Assembly (NCBI RefSeq): GCF_900107045.1
Contig: NZ_FNON01000006.1
Coordinates: 384,754-448,753, forward strand
Direction: 5' to 3'
DNA: 64,000 nt
Source: Amycolatopsis xylanica
GTDB lineage: Bacteria; Actinomycetota; Actinomycetes; Mycobacteriales; Pseudonocardiaceae
In this document: positions 1-8,827 of the stretch, one piece after another
Layout: each line of letters opens with the position of its first letter
Numbering within the stretch: position 1 is the first letter of the stretch
The notes under the pieces: model-generated
What the model saw: only the letters and a program-made list of their open reading frames with translations
What the model was told of the DNA's origin: nothing
The model's database searches: none
Program-made: the position numbers and the translations under genes

Positions 1-309
1 CCCTGACTCGGCTATGTGGGTGAGGGCCTCCCTGACTCGGGTGGGTCGGGTGAAGGAGGCCCTGACTCGGCTATGTGGGTGAGGGCCTCCCTGACTCGGG
101 TGGGTCGGGTGAGGGAGGCCCTGACTCGGCTATGTGGGTGAGGGCCTCCCTGACTCGGGTGGGTCGGGTGAGGGGAGCCCTGACCCGACTATCTGGGTGA
201 GGGCCTCCCTGACTCGAGTGAGTTGGGTGAGGGGAGCCCTGACCCGACTATCTGGGTGAGGGCCTCCCTCACCCGGAGCGACTGGGTGGGGGAGGCCCTC
301 ACCCAGAGC
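1..309. repeat. 59-bp tandem repeat array, about 5.3 copies, open at left edge
   Basis: Units begin at about 1, 60, 119, 178 and 237, each starting CCCTGACTCGG or CCCTGACCCGA, with a partial sixth from 296. The first three copies are nearly identical; copies four and five diverge. Each unit contains short inverted pairs (CCCTCACCC-like against GGGTGAGGG), so it could fold into two hairpins. The array ends at the stop codon of the minus-strand gene that follows and runs off the window, so the true copy number is unknown. No convincing gene lies in it. Confidence 0.9.
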
Positions 310-1272
310 TCAGGCCGCCCCGAGGCGAACGTCCGGCCGTACCCGGGAAGCGGCGACGGCGTAGGCGGCTTTCAGTTCGGCGAGCACTCCGGCCGGGTCC
401 GTCCCGAGTCTGCTCGGCACTGTCTGCACGACGGTGATCCCAGCCGCGGCATAGCGGTTGTTCCGGGTGAGGGTTCGTGCGTAACCCTCACGGTAGAAAT
501 GGAACTCGAACGAATCGATTTCCCAGGCCAGTCCGATGTCGTCCCACCAAGCGTCCGGGCAGCCGACGTAGTGGCCCGCTTGGCTGTGCAATGGGACGTT
601 CCAATGGCTCGGCGGGACGGGAAGCCGGTGGCTCAGTGCCTTGGCTCGGGCTTCGGCGATAGACCGGATGTTCGCCCATTCCTTGAGCAGGCGGCGAGGA
701 ATCGCCGTACCGCGCGTGGTTCCGATGTCGAGTTCGGCCAAAAGCGCCTCGGGTGCGCAACGGCCTCGCTGAATGGCTTCGATCAGGAGCTTTTGGATTG
801 GGTCGACCGAACGGAGGCCGCGAACCGCGTCCGTGGTCGCGCGGACCAGCGGTGAAAGCAGCAGTTTGTTGCGAACGATCGGGGTCGGTGCTCGGCGAGT
901 TCGTTCGACGGTGAGATAGTCGACGCTTCTGACCTTGATTTCGTGCGGATTGAGCACGTGAATACCCATGTCGTCGGGTAACTCGTCCGGGCTGAGACCG
1001 TGACGGCGGCAGGCCTCCACTCCGGTGAGCATGGCATCCGGTCCCGTGTAGAGCAGGGCACCGGTCGCGCGCTGGTCTTGGGTTGGTTTGCCGTTGTGCC
1101 GGAGAATGATTCCTGGCAGCAGTATTTGCCATGGCCCGCCGGGCAGGCACCTGTCGTAAATCGTCGAGCTGTGGATTCCGGCTTCTTCGAGGTCGGCGGC
1201 CCTGACCACGCCGAGTCTGCTGCGTTCTCGAAGTAGTTCAGGATGGCCTTCCCATCTCCCCCTATTGGTCAT
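310..1272 (-). CDS. AbiEi-like / DUF559-type protein
   Basis: A protein of about 320 residues. The N-terminal half resembles the winged-helix region of AbiEi-type antitoxins: a 'GVVRAADLEEAGI' helix, then 'RCLPGGPWQILLPGI'. The C-terminal part has a Vsr/DUF559-like nuclease-fold signature ('GLAWEIDSFEFHF', 'YARTLTRNNRY'). In actinobacteria such proteins are common, often single, and mostly uncharacterised; an N-terminal DNA-binding part joined to a restriction-endonuclease-like fold is the usual reading. No toxin partner is visible on either side, so an antitoxin role is not supported here. In-frame ATG codons at 1290, 1281 and 1272 compete. I chose 1272 because the resulting N-terminus (MTNRGRW) fits the family, but no good ribosome binding site decides it. 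Confidence 0.65.
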   Translation of the reverse strand: MTNRGRWEGHPELLRERSRLGVVRAADLEEAGIHSSTIYDRCLPGGPWQILLPGIILRHNGKPTQDQRATGALLYTGPDAMLTGVEACRRHGLSPDELPDDMGIHVLNPHEIKVRSVDYLTVERTRRAPTPIVRNKLLLSPLVRATTDAVRGLRSVDPIQKLLIEAIQRGRCAPEALLAELDIGTTRGTAIPRRLLKEWANIRSIAEARAKALSHRLPVPPSHWNVPLHSQAGHYVGCPDAWWDDIGLAWEIDSFEFHFYREGYARTLTRNNRYAAAGITVVQTVPSRLGTDPAGVLAELKAAYAVAASRVRPDVRLGAA

Positions 1273-1385
1273 GCCCACCATCGTGACCATGACGAACGCC
1301 GATCCACCACCCCCTTCAGGGCAACCTGTGGATAACTCGCCTTTTCCAATGACCCTGTGGATAACCCCGCCCGAAAACACGAAAA

Positions 1386-1420
1386 GGCCCCTTCGACAAG
1401 CTAGGCTTGCCGAAGGGGCC
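1386..1420 (-). terminator. Hairpin terminator of the sdh operon
   Basis: The arms GGCCCCTTCG and CGAAGGGGCC are perfect, and an inner CAAGC/GCTTG stem closes on a three-base loop. The hairpin lies 15 bp past the sdhB stop codon. There is no long T tail, as is usual in actinobacteria. Confidence 0.75.
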
Positions 1421-1434
1421 CTTCGCGAAAAACG

Positions 1435-2202
1435 TCAGACGCGCTTGAAAAGCAGGGCGCGCTTCACTTCCTGAATTGCCTTGGTGACCTGGATTCCACG
1501 GGGGCAGGCGTCCGTGCAGTTGAAGGTGGTGCGGCAGCGCCACACACCCTCGGAGTCGTTCAGGATGTCCAGCCGCTCTTCGGCGCCCTCGTCGCGGGAG
1601 TCGAAGATGAAGCGGTGGGCGTTGACGATCGCCGCCGGGCCGAAGTACGAGCCGTCGTTCCAGTAGACCGGGCAGGACGAGGTGCAGCAGGCGCAGAGGA
1701 TGCACTTGGTGGTGTCGTCGAAGCGGTCGCGGTCGGCCTGGGACTGGATGCGCTCGCGGGTGGGCTCGTTGCCGTAGGCGATGAGGTACGGCTTGACCGA
1801 CCGATACGCCTCGAAGAACGGGTCCATGTCGACGTAGAGGTCCTTCAACGTCGTCAGGCCCTTGATCGGGGCGATGGTGATGACCGTCTGCTTGCCGTCC
1901 TTGGAGAGCAGGTCCTTCATGAGGACCTTGCACGCCAGGCGGTTGATGCCGTTGATCTGCATCGCGTCGGAGCCGCACACGCCGTGGGCGCAGGACCGGC
2001 GGAACGAGAACGTGCCGTCGATGTAGTCCTTGACGTAGAAGAGCAGGTTGAGCAGCCGGTCGGTGCGCTGCGCGGGGACGTCGTAGGACTCCCAGTGGGG
2101 CTCTTCGTCGATCTCCGGGTTGAACCTGAGGATCTTCAGCGTGACCGTGATCGGGGTGTGGTCGGTCTCGGACGACGCGGGAGCTTCGGTTGCCGTGGTC
2201 AT
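1435..2202 (-). CDS. sdhB: Succinate dehydrogenase iron-sulfur subunit
   Basis: 255 residues. Passes electrons from the flavoprotein to the membrane quinone site through three Fe-S clusters. The N-terminal ferredoxin domain has C71, C76, D79 and C91 as 2Fe-2S ligands; the Asp at the third position is also found in E. coli SdhB. The C-terminal domain has the C167-x2-C170-x2-C173-x3-C177 group, and C223, C229 and C233 complete the 4Fe-4S and 3Fe-4S sites. It is the last gene of sdhCDAB, and its ATG overlaps the sdhA stop by one base (TGATG), so the two are translationally coupled. Full length and intact. Confidence 0.97.
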   Translation of the reverse strand: MTTATEAPASSETDHTPITVTLKILRFNPEIDEEPHWESYDVPAQRTDRLLNLLFYVKDYIDGTFSFRRSCAHGVCGSDAMQINGINRLACKVLMKDLLSKDGKQTVITIAPIKGLTTLKDLYVDMDPFFEAYRSVKPYLIAYGNEPTRERIQSQADRDRFDDTTKCILCACCTSSCPVYWNDGSYFGPAAIVNAHRFIFDSRDEGAEERLDILNDSEGVWRCRTTFNCTDACPRGIQVTKAIQEVKRALLFKRV

Positions 2203-3956
2203 CAGTACTTACGCTCCATCGGTTCGTACCGGGTGAAGGTGACCGGCTTGTAGTCGAGCCGGATGTCGGCGGAGAGGCCCTCGCCCTGCTTGTAGGCCAT
2301 GGTGTGGCGCATGAAGTTCGTGTCGTCGCGGTTCGGGTAGTCCTCGCGGGCGTGGCCGCCGCGGGACTCCTTGCGCGCCAGCGCGCCGACGACCAGTACC
2401 TCGGCCAGCTCCAGGAGGAAGCCGAGCTCGGCGGCCTCGAGAAGGTCGGTGTTGTACCGCTTTCCCTTGTCCGCCACCGTGATGCGCGAGTAGCGCTGCT
2501 TCAGGGCCTGCACGTCGGTGAGTGCCTGCTTGAGCGTCTCCTCGGTGCGGTACACCGAAGCGTGCGAGTCCATCGTGCGCTGGAGCTCGGTGCGGATGTC
2601 GGCCACCCGCTCCTCGCCGTGCTCGCTCAGCAGCAGGGCCAGCTGCTCTTCGACGACGACGGCCGGGTTCTCCGGCAGCTCGACGAAGTCGTGCGCCAGC
2701 GCGTACTCGGCGGCCGCGATGCCGGCGCGGCGGCCGAACACGTTGATGTCGAGCAGCGAGTTGGTGCCGAGGCGGTTGGAGCCGTGCACCGAAACACAGG
2801 CGACCTCGCCCGCGGCGAACAGGCCGGGGATGACGTGTTCGTTGTCGCGCAAGGCTTCGCCGTGGACGTTGGTCGGGATGCCGCCCATCACGTAGTGACA
2901 GGTCGGGAACACCGGCACGGGCTCCTTGACCGGGTCGACGCCCAGGTAGGTCCGGGAGAACTCCATGATGTCCGGGAGCTTCGCGTTCAGCGTCTCCTCG
3001 GGGATGTGCGTGACATCCAGCACCACGTAGTCCTTGTTCGGGCCGCAACCGCGGCCCTGCAGCACTTCCTGCACCATCGACCGCGCCACGATGTCACGCG
3101 GCGCGAGGTCCTTGATGGTCGGCGCGTAGCGCTCCATGAACCGCTCGCCGGAGGCGTTGCGCAGGATCCCGCCCTCGCCGCGGACGGCTTCGGAGATCAG
3201 GATGCCCAGGCCCGCGAGGCCGGTCGGGTGGAACTGGAAGAACTCCATGTCCTCCAGCGGGAGGCCCTTGCGGAAGATGATGCCGAGGCCGTCACCGGTG
3301 AGGGTGTGCGCGTTCGACGTCGTCTTGAAGATCTTGCCCGCGCCGCCGGTCGCGAACACGATCGACTTGGCCTGGAAGATGTGCAGTTCGCCGGTCGCCA
3401 GCTCGTAGGCGACGACGCCCGACGCGATCGGGTCGCCGTTCTCGTCCGGGGTCAGCACCAGGTCGAGCACGTAGAACTCGTTGAAGAACTCGGTGCCGTG
3501 CTTGACGCAGTTCTGGTACAGCGTCTGGAGGATCATGTGCCCGGTGCGGTCCGCGGCGTAGCAGGCGCGACGGACCGCGGCCTTGCCGTGGTCACGGGTG
3601 TGGCCGCCGAAGCGGCGCTGGTCGATCTTGCCCTCGGGCGTGCGGTTGAACGGCAGGCCCATCTTCTCGAGGTCGAGCACCGCGTCGATGGCCTCTTTCG
3701 CCATGATCTCGGCGGCGTCCTGGTCGACCAGGTAGTCGCCACCCTTGATCGTGTCGAAGGTGTGCCACTCCCAGTTGTCCTCTTCGACGTTCGCGAGCGC
3801 GGCGCACATGCCGCCCTGCGCCGCACCGGTGTGCGACCGCGTCGGGTAGAGCTTGGTGAGAACCGCGGTGCGGGCGCGCTGGCCGGACTCGATGGCCGCG
3901 CGCATCCCGGCGCCACCGGCGCCGACGATCACCACGTCGTACTTGTGGAACTGCAT
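2202..3956 (-). CDS. sdhA: Succinate dehydrogenase flavoprotein subunit
   Basis: 584 residues, normal for the family. Oxidises succinate to fumarate on the cytoplasmic face of the membrane. Visible motifs are the N-terminal FAD-binding 'VIVGAGGAGMRAA', 'RSHTGAAQGGMCAAL' with the His that carries covalent FAD, 'FHPTGLAGLG' and 'SEAVRGEGG' with the substrate-site Arg, and 'SVHGSNRLGTNSLLD' near residue 390. The gene starts 23 bp after sdhD and overlaps sdhB by one base. In mycobacteria the equivalent enzyme (Rv3316-3319) is one of two succinate dehydrogenases. Whether this strain has a second copy cannot be seen here. Confidence 0.98.
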   Translation of the reverse strand: MQFHKYDVVIVGAGGAGMRAAIESGQRARTAVLTKLYPTRSHTGAAQGGMCAALANVEEDNWEWHTFDTIKGGDYLVDQDAAEIMAKEAIDAVLDLEKMGLPFNRTPEGKIDQRRFGGHTRDHGKAAVRRACYAADRTGHMILQTLYQNCVKHGTEFFNEFYVLDLVLTPDENGDPIASGVVAYELATGELHIFQAKSIVFATGGAGKIFKTTSNAHTLTGDGLGIIFRKGLPLEDMEFFQFHPTGLAGLGILISEAVRGEGGILRNASGERFMERYAPTIKDLAPRDIVARSMVQEVLQGRGCGPNKDYVVLDVTHIPEETLNAKLPDIMEFSRTYLGVDPVKEPVPVFPTCHYVMGGIPTNVHGEALRDNEHVIPGLFAAGEVACVSVHGSNRLGTNSLLDINVFGRRAGIAAAEYALAHDFVELPENPAVVVEEQLALLLSEHGEERVADIRTELQRTMDSHASVYRTEETLKQALTDVQALKQRYSRITVADKGKRYNTDLLEAAELGFLLELAEVLVVGALARKESRGGHAREDYPNRDDTNFMRHTMAYKQGEGLSADIRLDYKPVTFTRYEPMERKY

Positions 3957-3979
3957 GTCAATTGCTCCGTGGTGGTGGG

Positions 3980-4393
3980 TCAGCTGGCCGGGATGTTCGG
4001 GTCGAACGTGAAGATCACCATGGTGCCGACGGCCAGGATGAGCGCCATCGAGACGTAGAGCACGATCTTCAGCCAGAACCGGGTGCTGTCCTTGCGGGCG
4101 TAGTCGTCGATGATCGTGCGGAGGCCGTTGCCACCGTGGATCTCGGCGAGCCAGAGCATCGACAGGTCCCAGAACTGCCAGAACGGGGACGCCCAGCGCC
4201 CGGCGACGAAGCCCCAGTTGATCCGGTGCACGCCGCCGTCGAGGATGTTCATGATCAGCAGGTGGCCGAGCACCAGGATGATCAGCGCGAGACCGGAGAT
4301 GCGCATGAACAGCCAGCTGTAGAGCTCGAAGTTGCTGCGGCGCGCGTTCGGGCGCTTCGGGGCGCGCGGCTTCGCGAGTGCGAGGTCGGCCAT
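3980..4393 (-). CDS. sdhD: Succinate dehydrogenase membrane anchor subunit D
   Basis: 137 residues with three hydrophobic helices (about 33-53, 70-85 and 108-130). With SdhC it forms the heme b- and quinone-binding anchor of complex II. Recognised from its place in the operon, its size, 'RISGLALIILVLGHLL' with a candidate heme His, and the conserved 'FWDLSMLWLAEIHGGNGLR'. It starts 2 bp after the sdhC stop. Confidence 0.9.
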   Translation of the reverse strand: MADLALAKPRAPKRPNARRSNFELYSWLFMRISGLALIILVLGHLLIMNILDGGVHRINWGFVAGRWASPFWQFWDLSMLWLAEIHGGNGLRTIIDDYARKDSTRFWLKIVLYVSMALILAVGTMVIFTFDPNIPAS

Positions 4394-4395
4394 GA

Positions 4396-4839
4396 TCAGT
4401 TACCCCCGAAGAGCGTCTCGACGGTGCGCTTCAACATGAAGAACGCGCCGGGCAGCATGACCGCGACCCAGATCACGGCGATGGTCCACAGCATGGGCTT
4501 CTGGTACTTCGGGCCCTTTTCCCAGAAGTCGACCAGCATGACCCTGATGCCGTTCAGCGCGTGGTAGAGCACCGCGCCGACGAGGCCCACCTCGAGGAGG
4601 TTGACGATCGGGGTCTTGTAGGTCTCGATGACCTGGTCGTAGGTGTTCGGCGACACGCGCACCAGCGCGGTGTCGAGCACGTGCACGAACAGGAAGAAGA
4701 ACGTGAGCACGCCGGTGATGCGGTGCAGCACCCAGGACCACATACCGGGGTCGCCCCGGTAGAAGGTTCCTTTACGGCGTGAGGCACCCGCCCGATCGCT
4801 CGCGCCCGCCTCCGTGGCGGTGCTAGCCGTGGTGGACAT
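4396..4839 (-). CDS. sdhC: Succinate dehydrogenase cytochrome b556 subunit
   Basis: 147 residues. The family signature 'DPGMWSWVLHRITGVLTF' is followed by 'FLFVHVLDTALVRV', with candidate heme-ligand His in the first two membrane helices, and 'LYHALNGIRVMLVDF' begins the third. The first 25 residues are polar and Ala/Thr-rich. First gene of the operon; its promoter must lie in the 380-bp gap shared with the divergent glycosidase cassette. It anchors SdhA and SdhB to the membrane and helps form the quinone site. Confidence 0.93.
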   Translation of the reverse strand: MSTTASTATEAGASDRAGASRRKGTFYRGDPGMWSWVLHRITGVLTFFFLFVHVLDTALVRVSPNTYDQVIETYKTPIVNLLEVGLVGAVLYHALNGIRVMLVDFWEKGPKYQKPMLWTIAVIWVAVMLPGAFFMLKRTVETLFGGN

Positions 4840-5138
4840 CGGTGAACGGCCTCCAACGTCATGGCTTGAGCCCGAAGCGATGACATCGAGCTTTTATGGA
4901 TAAACGGATGCTAGACCCGCAGTGTCCGACCGGCTCAACCTCGGGTTCCTCTCTGTGATGGACGAGACAGCGCCCGCGTCAGGTCCGGGTGGCCGAGAAC
5001 GCCGACGAACGGGCCTTGAGCCATCGAACATCAGACCTTTACCGTGTCGTGCACCTGTGTGCGTGTAGCGCTCAGTGCTGCGAAGATGCCCCGAAAAACG
5101 GACATTCGGCCAAATGGGCTGTTGGATGTTGTTGGTTA

Positions 5139-5167
5139 TTGACTGATTGTGCGAGATATCATACGTT
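5139..5167 (+). promoter_or_regulatory. Sigma-A-type promoter of the carbohydrate cassette
   Basis: TTGACT at 5139-5144 and TACGTT at 5162-5167 are separated by exactly 17 bp. The start codon at 5221 follows with a GGAG at 5211-5214. The 381-bp gap 4840-5220 also holds the sdhC promoter on the other strand; I see no clear -35/-10 pair for that. The stretch 5100-5190 is unusually AT-rich for this genome, as expected of a promoter. Confidence 0.6.
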
Positions 5168-5220
5168 TTGGTCTTGTTAGTCATCCGATCTATCGGCTTG
5201 AGTTCACGATGGAGTGACCG

Positions 5221-8061
5221 ATGCCCGAGCAGCACGATGGGTTCCCTCGACGCGAGCTGCTCGGCGGTGCGCTCGCCGGGATCGCGCTGACCGCGCTGCC
5301 CGCCACGGCGAACGCCGAGGTCGAAGCCGCCGCGGAGTGCTTTGTGGACAGCCACATGAGCACCGACCGGGAGTGGGAACGTTTTCTCGCCGGTCAGGAC
5401 CCGGTTTGGCAGCGCATGCCGCGCACTTGGTACGAGGGCCCCTTCCTGGGCAACGGCTTCGTCGGCGCGCAGGTCTACCGCGAGCTGAACGCGGTGAAGT
5501 TCACCGTCGACCACAGCGAATCGCAGGACCACCGGCCCGCGAACGGCAACGAGTGGGGTGTCGCCCGGCTCCCGATCGGGAAAGTGCTGCTCAAGCCGGT
5601 GGGCACGATCACGGGCGCCGACCTCCGGCTCGATCTCTGGAACGCGGAATTGACCGGTCGGGTGACCACCGACAAGGGGACGCTCGACGTCCGCGCGTTC
5701 GTGCACGGCCAGAAGGACGTGCTCGCCATCGAGGTCAGGCCGAGCGCGGGGGAGCGCGCGTTCGAACTGACCTTCGTGCCGCTTCCAGCGGTCAGCCCGC
5801 GCATCATCAGGGAGAACCCGCCCGCGGGGTTCGAGCCGAACCCCGCGTGGATCACGCATGCCGAGGGCGAGCTGAACTTCGTCACGCAGCCGCTGTTCGC
5901 GGGCGGCCAGACGGCGACCGCGTACCGGATCAGACGCTCCGCGCGCGGCCGTGAGCTGCTGCTTTCCACCGCGCACAGCTTTCCGGGCACCGAGGCGGAA
6001 GCGCGGGTGCGCGACGCGGTGCGCTGGTCGTCCGGTGTGGACGCACTGCGTCCCGGCCACCGGAACTGGTGGCACGCGTTCTACCGCAAGAGCTTCCTTT
6101 CGCTTCCGGACGCGAAGCTGCAGAGCTTCTACTGGATCCAGCTGTACAAGCTGGCGTCCGCCGCGCGCGCCGAGGCGCCGATCATGGCCACCACCGGGCC
6201 ATGGCTGGAGCCGACGCCGTGGCCGTCCGTTTGGTACAACCTCAACGCTCAGCTCGAATACTGGCCGGTGCACGGGTCCAACCACCTCGAACTCGACCCG
6301 ATCCCGCGCTCGATCCGCGAGAACCAGCAGACGCTGATCGACGGCCTGCGGCCCGAGTACCGCGCCGATTCGATGGGCCTGCGCCGCAGCGCCGACGCGC
6401 GGTTCGCCGACGCCGGGTACGTCGGCGTGCCGAACCCGAACTCCGACGCCGAGATCGGCGACCTGCCCTGGCTGCTGCACAACGCCTGGCTGTCTTATCG
6501 GCACACGATGGACGTCTCGATCCTGCGCGACGTCGTGTTCCCCGTGCTGCGCAAGGCGATGAACTACTACCTGCACTTCCTCGCGCCCGGCGCGGACGGC
6601 CGCCTGCACCTGCCGCCGACGTTCTCGCCGGAGTACGGCCGCGCGCCGGACTGCAACTACGACCTCGCGCTGATCCGCTGGAGCTGCCAGACGCTGCTCG
6701 ACTCGGCCAAGACGCTGGGCATCACCGACCTGCTCGCCCCGAAGTGGCGCGAGGTGCTCGACAAGCTCGTCGACTACCCGGTCGACGAGCACGGCCTGAT
6801 GGTCGGCACCGGCGTCCCGTTCGCCAAGTCGCACCGGCACTACTCGCACATATTGGCCGCGTATCCGCTGTATCTGATCAATGTGGACAGTCCGGCCGAG
6901 GCCGGCCTGATCGCGAAGTCGCTGGCGCACTGGATCAGCTTCGAGGGCGCGCTGCGCGGCTTCAGCTTCACGGGCGCGTCCTCACTGTCGGCGGCGCTGG
7001 GCAGGGGAGACGACGCGCTGAAGCATCTGCGCGAGTTCGTCGCGCGGTTCGCCCAGCCCAACACGATGTACTACGAGGCAGGGCCCGTCATCGAGACGCC
7101 GCTCTCGGCCGCGCAGTCCGTGCACGACATGCTGTGCCAGAGCTGGGGCGACACCATCCGGATCTTTCCCGCGGTGCCGGCTGCCTGGCGGGACCTCACC
7201 CTGCACGATTTCCGCACGCAGGGCGCTTTCCTCGTGAGCGCCGTGCGCAAGGCGGGCGTGACGACGTTCGTGCGGGTGCGCAGTCTCGCCGGGCAGCCTC
7301 TCAAGCTGCGGACCGGCATCGTTGGCGCGCTGGAGGTCCGCGGTGCGCGCCGGTGGAAGCAACTTCCCGACGGTATGGTCGAAATCGAACTCCCGCGTGG
7401 TGGCGAGGCGCTCGTGCACGCGCGTGGACACCGGCCTGACACGACCATCGCGCCGGTGCCGATCAGTGAGCCGTCGCAGCCGTGGGGCCTGCCCGCGCTG
7501 GCGCCCGGCGGTCAGCTGGTGCCGGTCGATCTGTCCACTGTGGTCAACTCGGACGGCGTTACCAGTGAGTTCTACCTCGGTGACGGTGACTTCGACGGCT
7601 CCGGCAACACCTACCCGGCGGCCCAGCTGCCGCAGACCGGACAGGTCACCGACGACGGTGTGCCGTTCCTGTTCGTCAACGGCAGCGAGGGCACGCCCAA
7701 CAACGTCGTCGGCGCTGCCACGATCCCGGTGCCGCAAGGGAAATACACGACGTTGCACGTGCTCGGCGCCGCCGACACCGCCAATAGCAACGGCAAGATC
7801 ACGGTGACCTATGTAGACGGTGTGGTCGAAATCCCGCTGCGGCTCACCGCTTGGCGCAGTGCCGCCGCGTTCGGCGAGAGCGAAGCCGTCACCACCAATC
7901 TGATGCACGCCAAGACGGGCATCCAGAACGTCAAGCTCGCGATCTTCCACCAGAAGATCCCGCTCGACCCGGCGCGCGAGATCGCGTCGATCGCACTCCC
8001 CGCCGCCACCACACCACGGCCGCATCTGTTCGCGGTCACCCTGGAGAAGGGGAAGTCATGA
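5221..8061 (+). CDS. Secreted GH95-like glycoside hydrolase
   Basis: 946 residues. A Tat-type signal ('PRRELLGGALAGIAL', ending ATANA near residue 33) predicts export of the folded protein. Residues about 60-260 form a beta-rich domain with 'LGNGFVGAQVYRE' and 'HSESQDHRP', typical of family 95 glycosidases (alpha-L-fucosidase/L-galactosidase). An (alpha/alpha)6 barrel follows, with 'WPSVWYNLNAQLEYWPV' and 'LPPTFSPEYG', whose E471 may be the catalytic acid. The last 230 residues look like an extra beta-sandwich ('LGDGDFDGSGNTYPAAQLP') that may bind sugar or the cell surface. First of three genes; its stop overlaps the next start (ATGA). Fucosidase is the best guess for specificity, but a different alpha-L-sugar is possible. 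Confidence 0.65.
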   Translation: MPEQHDGFPRRELLGGALAGIALTALPATANAEVEAAAECFVDSHMSTDREWERFLAGQDPVWQRMPRTWYEGPFLGNGFVGAQVYRELNAVKFTVDHSESQDHRPANGNEWGVARLPIGKVLLKPVGTITGADLRLDLWNAELTGRVTTDKGTLDVRAFVHGQKDVLAIEVRPSAGERAFELTFVPLPAVSPRIIRENPPAGFEPNPAWITHAEGELNFVTQPLFAGGQTATAYRIRRSARGRELLLSTAHSFPGTEAEARVRDAVRWSSGVDALRPGHRNWWHAFYRKSFLSLPDAKLQSFYWIQLYKLASAARAEAPIMATTGPWLEPTPWPSVWYNLNAQLEYWPVHGSNHLELDPIPRSIRENQQTLIDGLRPEYRADSMGLRRSADARFADAGYVGVPNPNSDAEIGDLPWLLHNAWLSYRHTMDVSILRDVVFPVLRKAMNYYLHFLAPGADGRLHLPPTFSPEYGRAPDCNYDLALIRWSCQTLLDSAKTLGITDLLAPKWREVLDKLVDYPVDEHGLMVGTGVPFAKSHRHYSHILAAYPLYLINVDSPAEAGLIAKSLAHWISFEGALRGFSFTGASSLSAALGRGDDALKHLREFVARFAQPNTMYYEAGPVIETPLSAAQSVHDMLCQSWGDTIRIFPAVPAAWRDLTLHDFRTQGAFLVSAVRKAGVTTFVRVRSLAGQPLKLRTGIVGALEVRGARRWKQLPDGMVEIELPRGGEALVHARGHRPDTTIAPVPISEPSQPWGLPALAPGGQLVPVDLSTVVNSDGVTSEFYLGDGDFDGSGNTYPAAQLPQTGQVTDDGVPFLFVNGSEGTPNNVVGAATIPVPQGKYTTLHVLGAADTANSNGKITVTYVDGVVEIPLRLTAWRSAAAFGESEAVTTNLMHAKTGIQNVKLAIFHQKIPLDPAREIASIALPAATTPRPHLFAVTLEKGKS

Positions 8062-8816
8062 CAGGTTTCGACCGTAGGAAAGCGCTTACATTGGGGGCGG
8101 GCGCACTCGGCGCGCTGGCATTGGGTGTCTCGCCGGCACAGGCGGCGAGCTGGCAGTTGCGCTGGAGTCCCACGCCGGCGAAGGACGGGCTGAACGCCTT
8201 CGAGGGCCTGGAGGATGACCGCTCGCACTCGCACCCGGGCGTCAAGCACATCTACACCGAAGGCGATCACTGGCGTTTCGACATGCACACCCAGGACCGC
8301 GATGGCTCCGACCGCCAGCGCAACGAGTGCAAGGGCATGCGGGGTGACGGCAAGACGTACCCGATCCTGAAGGACACCACCTGGCGCATCCAGTACCAGG
8401 CGTTCTGGCCGTCGGAGCTGACGGCGACGACTTCGTTCACGCACATCGCGCAGATGAAGGTCTCCGACGTCGGCCCGCCGCTGTTCACGCTGACCCCGCG
8501 TGCGAAGGGGCCCAAGGGCGGCGTGCTGACCATCGACGGCGACTCGGGCGGCGGCCGCGATCTCGCGGACTACGCGCCGTTGCAGAACAAGTGGATCGAC
8601 GTGCTGTTCGAGCTGAAGGCGTCGCATTCCGGTTACCTGCGGGTGCAGATCAAGAACGGCTCGACCGTGGTCCACGACAGCAGGAAGAATGCGGACCTGT
8701 GGCGTGACAAGAACTATCTCAAGCCCAAGTGGGGCGTCTATCGCAGCATCAAGAGCTCCGGACTGAAGAACTGCTACCAGCTCATCCGCAACTACCAGAG
8801 TTACCAACTCGTTTAA
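8058..8816 (+). CDS. Secreted polysaccharide lyase-like jelly-roll protein
   Basis: 252 residues. A Tat-like signal (DRRKALTLGAGALGALALG, cleavage near SPAQA-A) is followed by a single beta jelly-roll domain. The 'GSDRQRNECKG' segment, the following 'WRIQYQAFWPSEL' strand, and 'VDVLFELK'-type strands recall heparin-lyase-I-like proteins (Pfam Polysacc_lyase), many of which have untested activity. It may cleave a uronic-acid-containing chain, or bind glycans without cleaving them. It is translationally coupled to the upstream glycosidase by a 4-bp overlap, and the GH27 gene begins 11 bp after its stop, so the three are probably one transcript acting on one substrate outside the cell. Confidence 0.55.
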   Translation: MTGFDRRKALTLGAGALGALALGVSPAQAASWQLRWSPTPAKDGLNAFEGLEDDRSHSHPGVKHIYTEGDHWRFDMHTQDRDGSDRQRNECKGMRGDGKTYPILKDTTWRIQYQAFWPSELTATTSFTHIAQMKVSDVGPPLFTLTPRAKGPKGGVLTIDGDSGGGRDLADYAPLQNKWIDVLFELKASHSGYLRVQIKNGSTVVHDSRKNADLWRDKNYLKPKWGVYRSIKSSGLKNCYQLIRNYQSYQLV

Positions 8817-8827
8817 GGGTGGCGAAC

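Noticed and set aside
1..309. CRISPR array
   Set aside because: The 59-bp units are contiguous tandem copies with no variable spacers, and no cas gene is near.
310..1272. Toxin-antitoxin pair at the left end
   Set aside because: Only the AbiEi-like gene is present; neither side shows an AbiEii-type nucleotidyltransferase.
2190..4058. 622-residue plus-strand open frame across sdhA
   Set aside because: It is the antisense shadow of sdhA; the predicted protein has a skewed, low-complexity Arg/Val/Asp composition and no motif.
4894..6930. 678-residue minus-strand open frame across the GH95-like gene
   Set aside because: High-GC third positions keep the opposite frame open. Its sequence is Arg-rich without any domain, while the plus strand has a signal peptide and family motifs.
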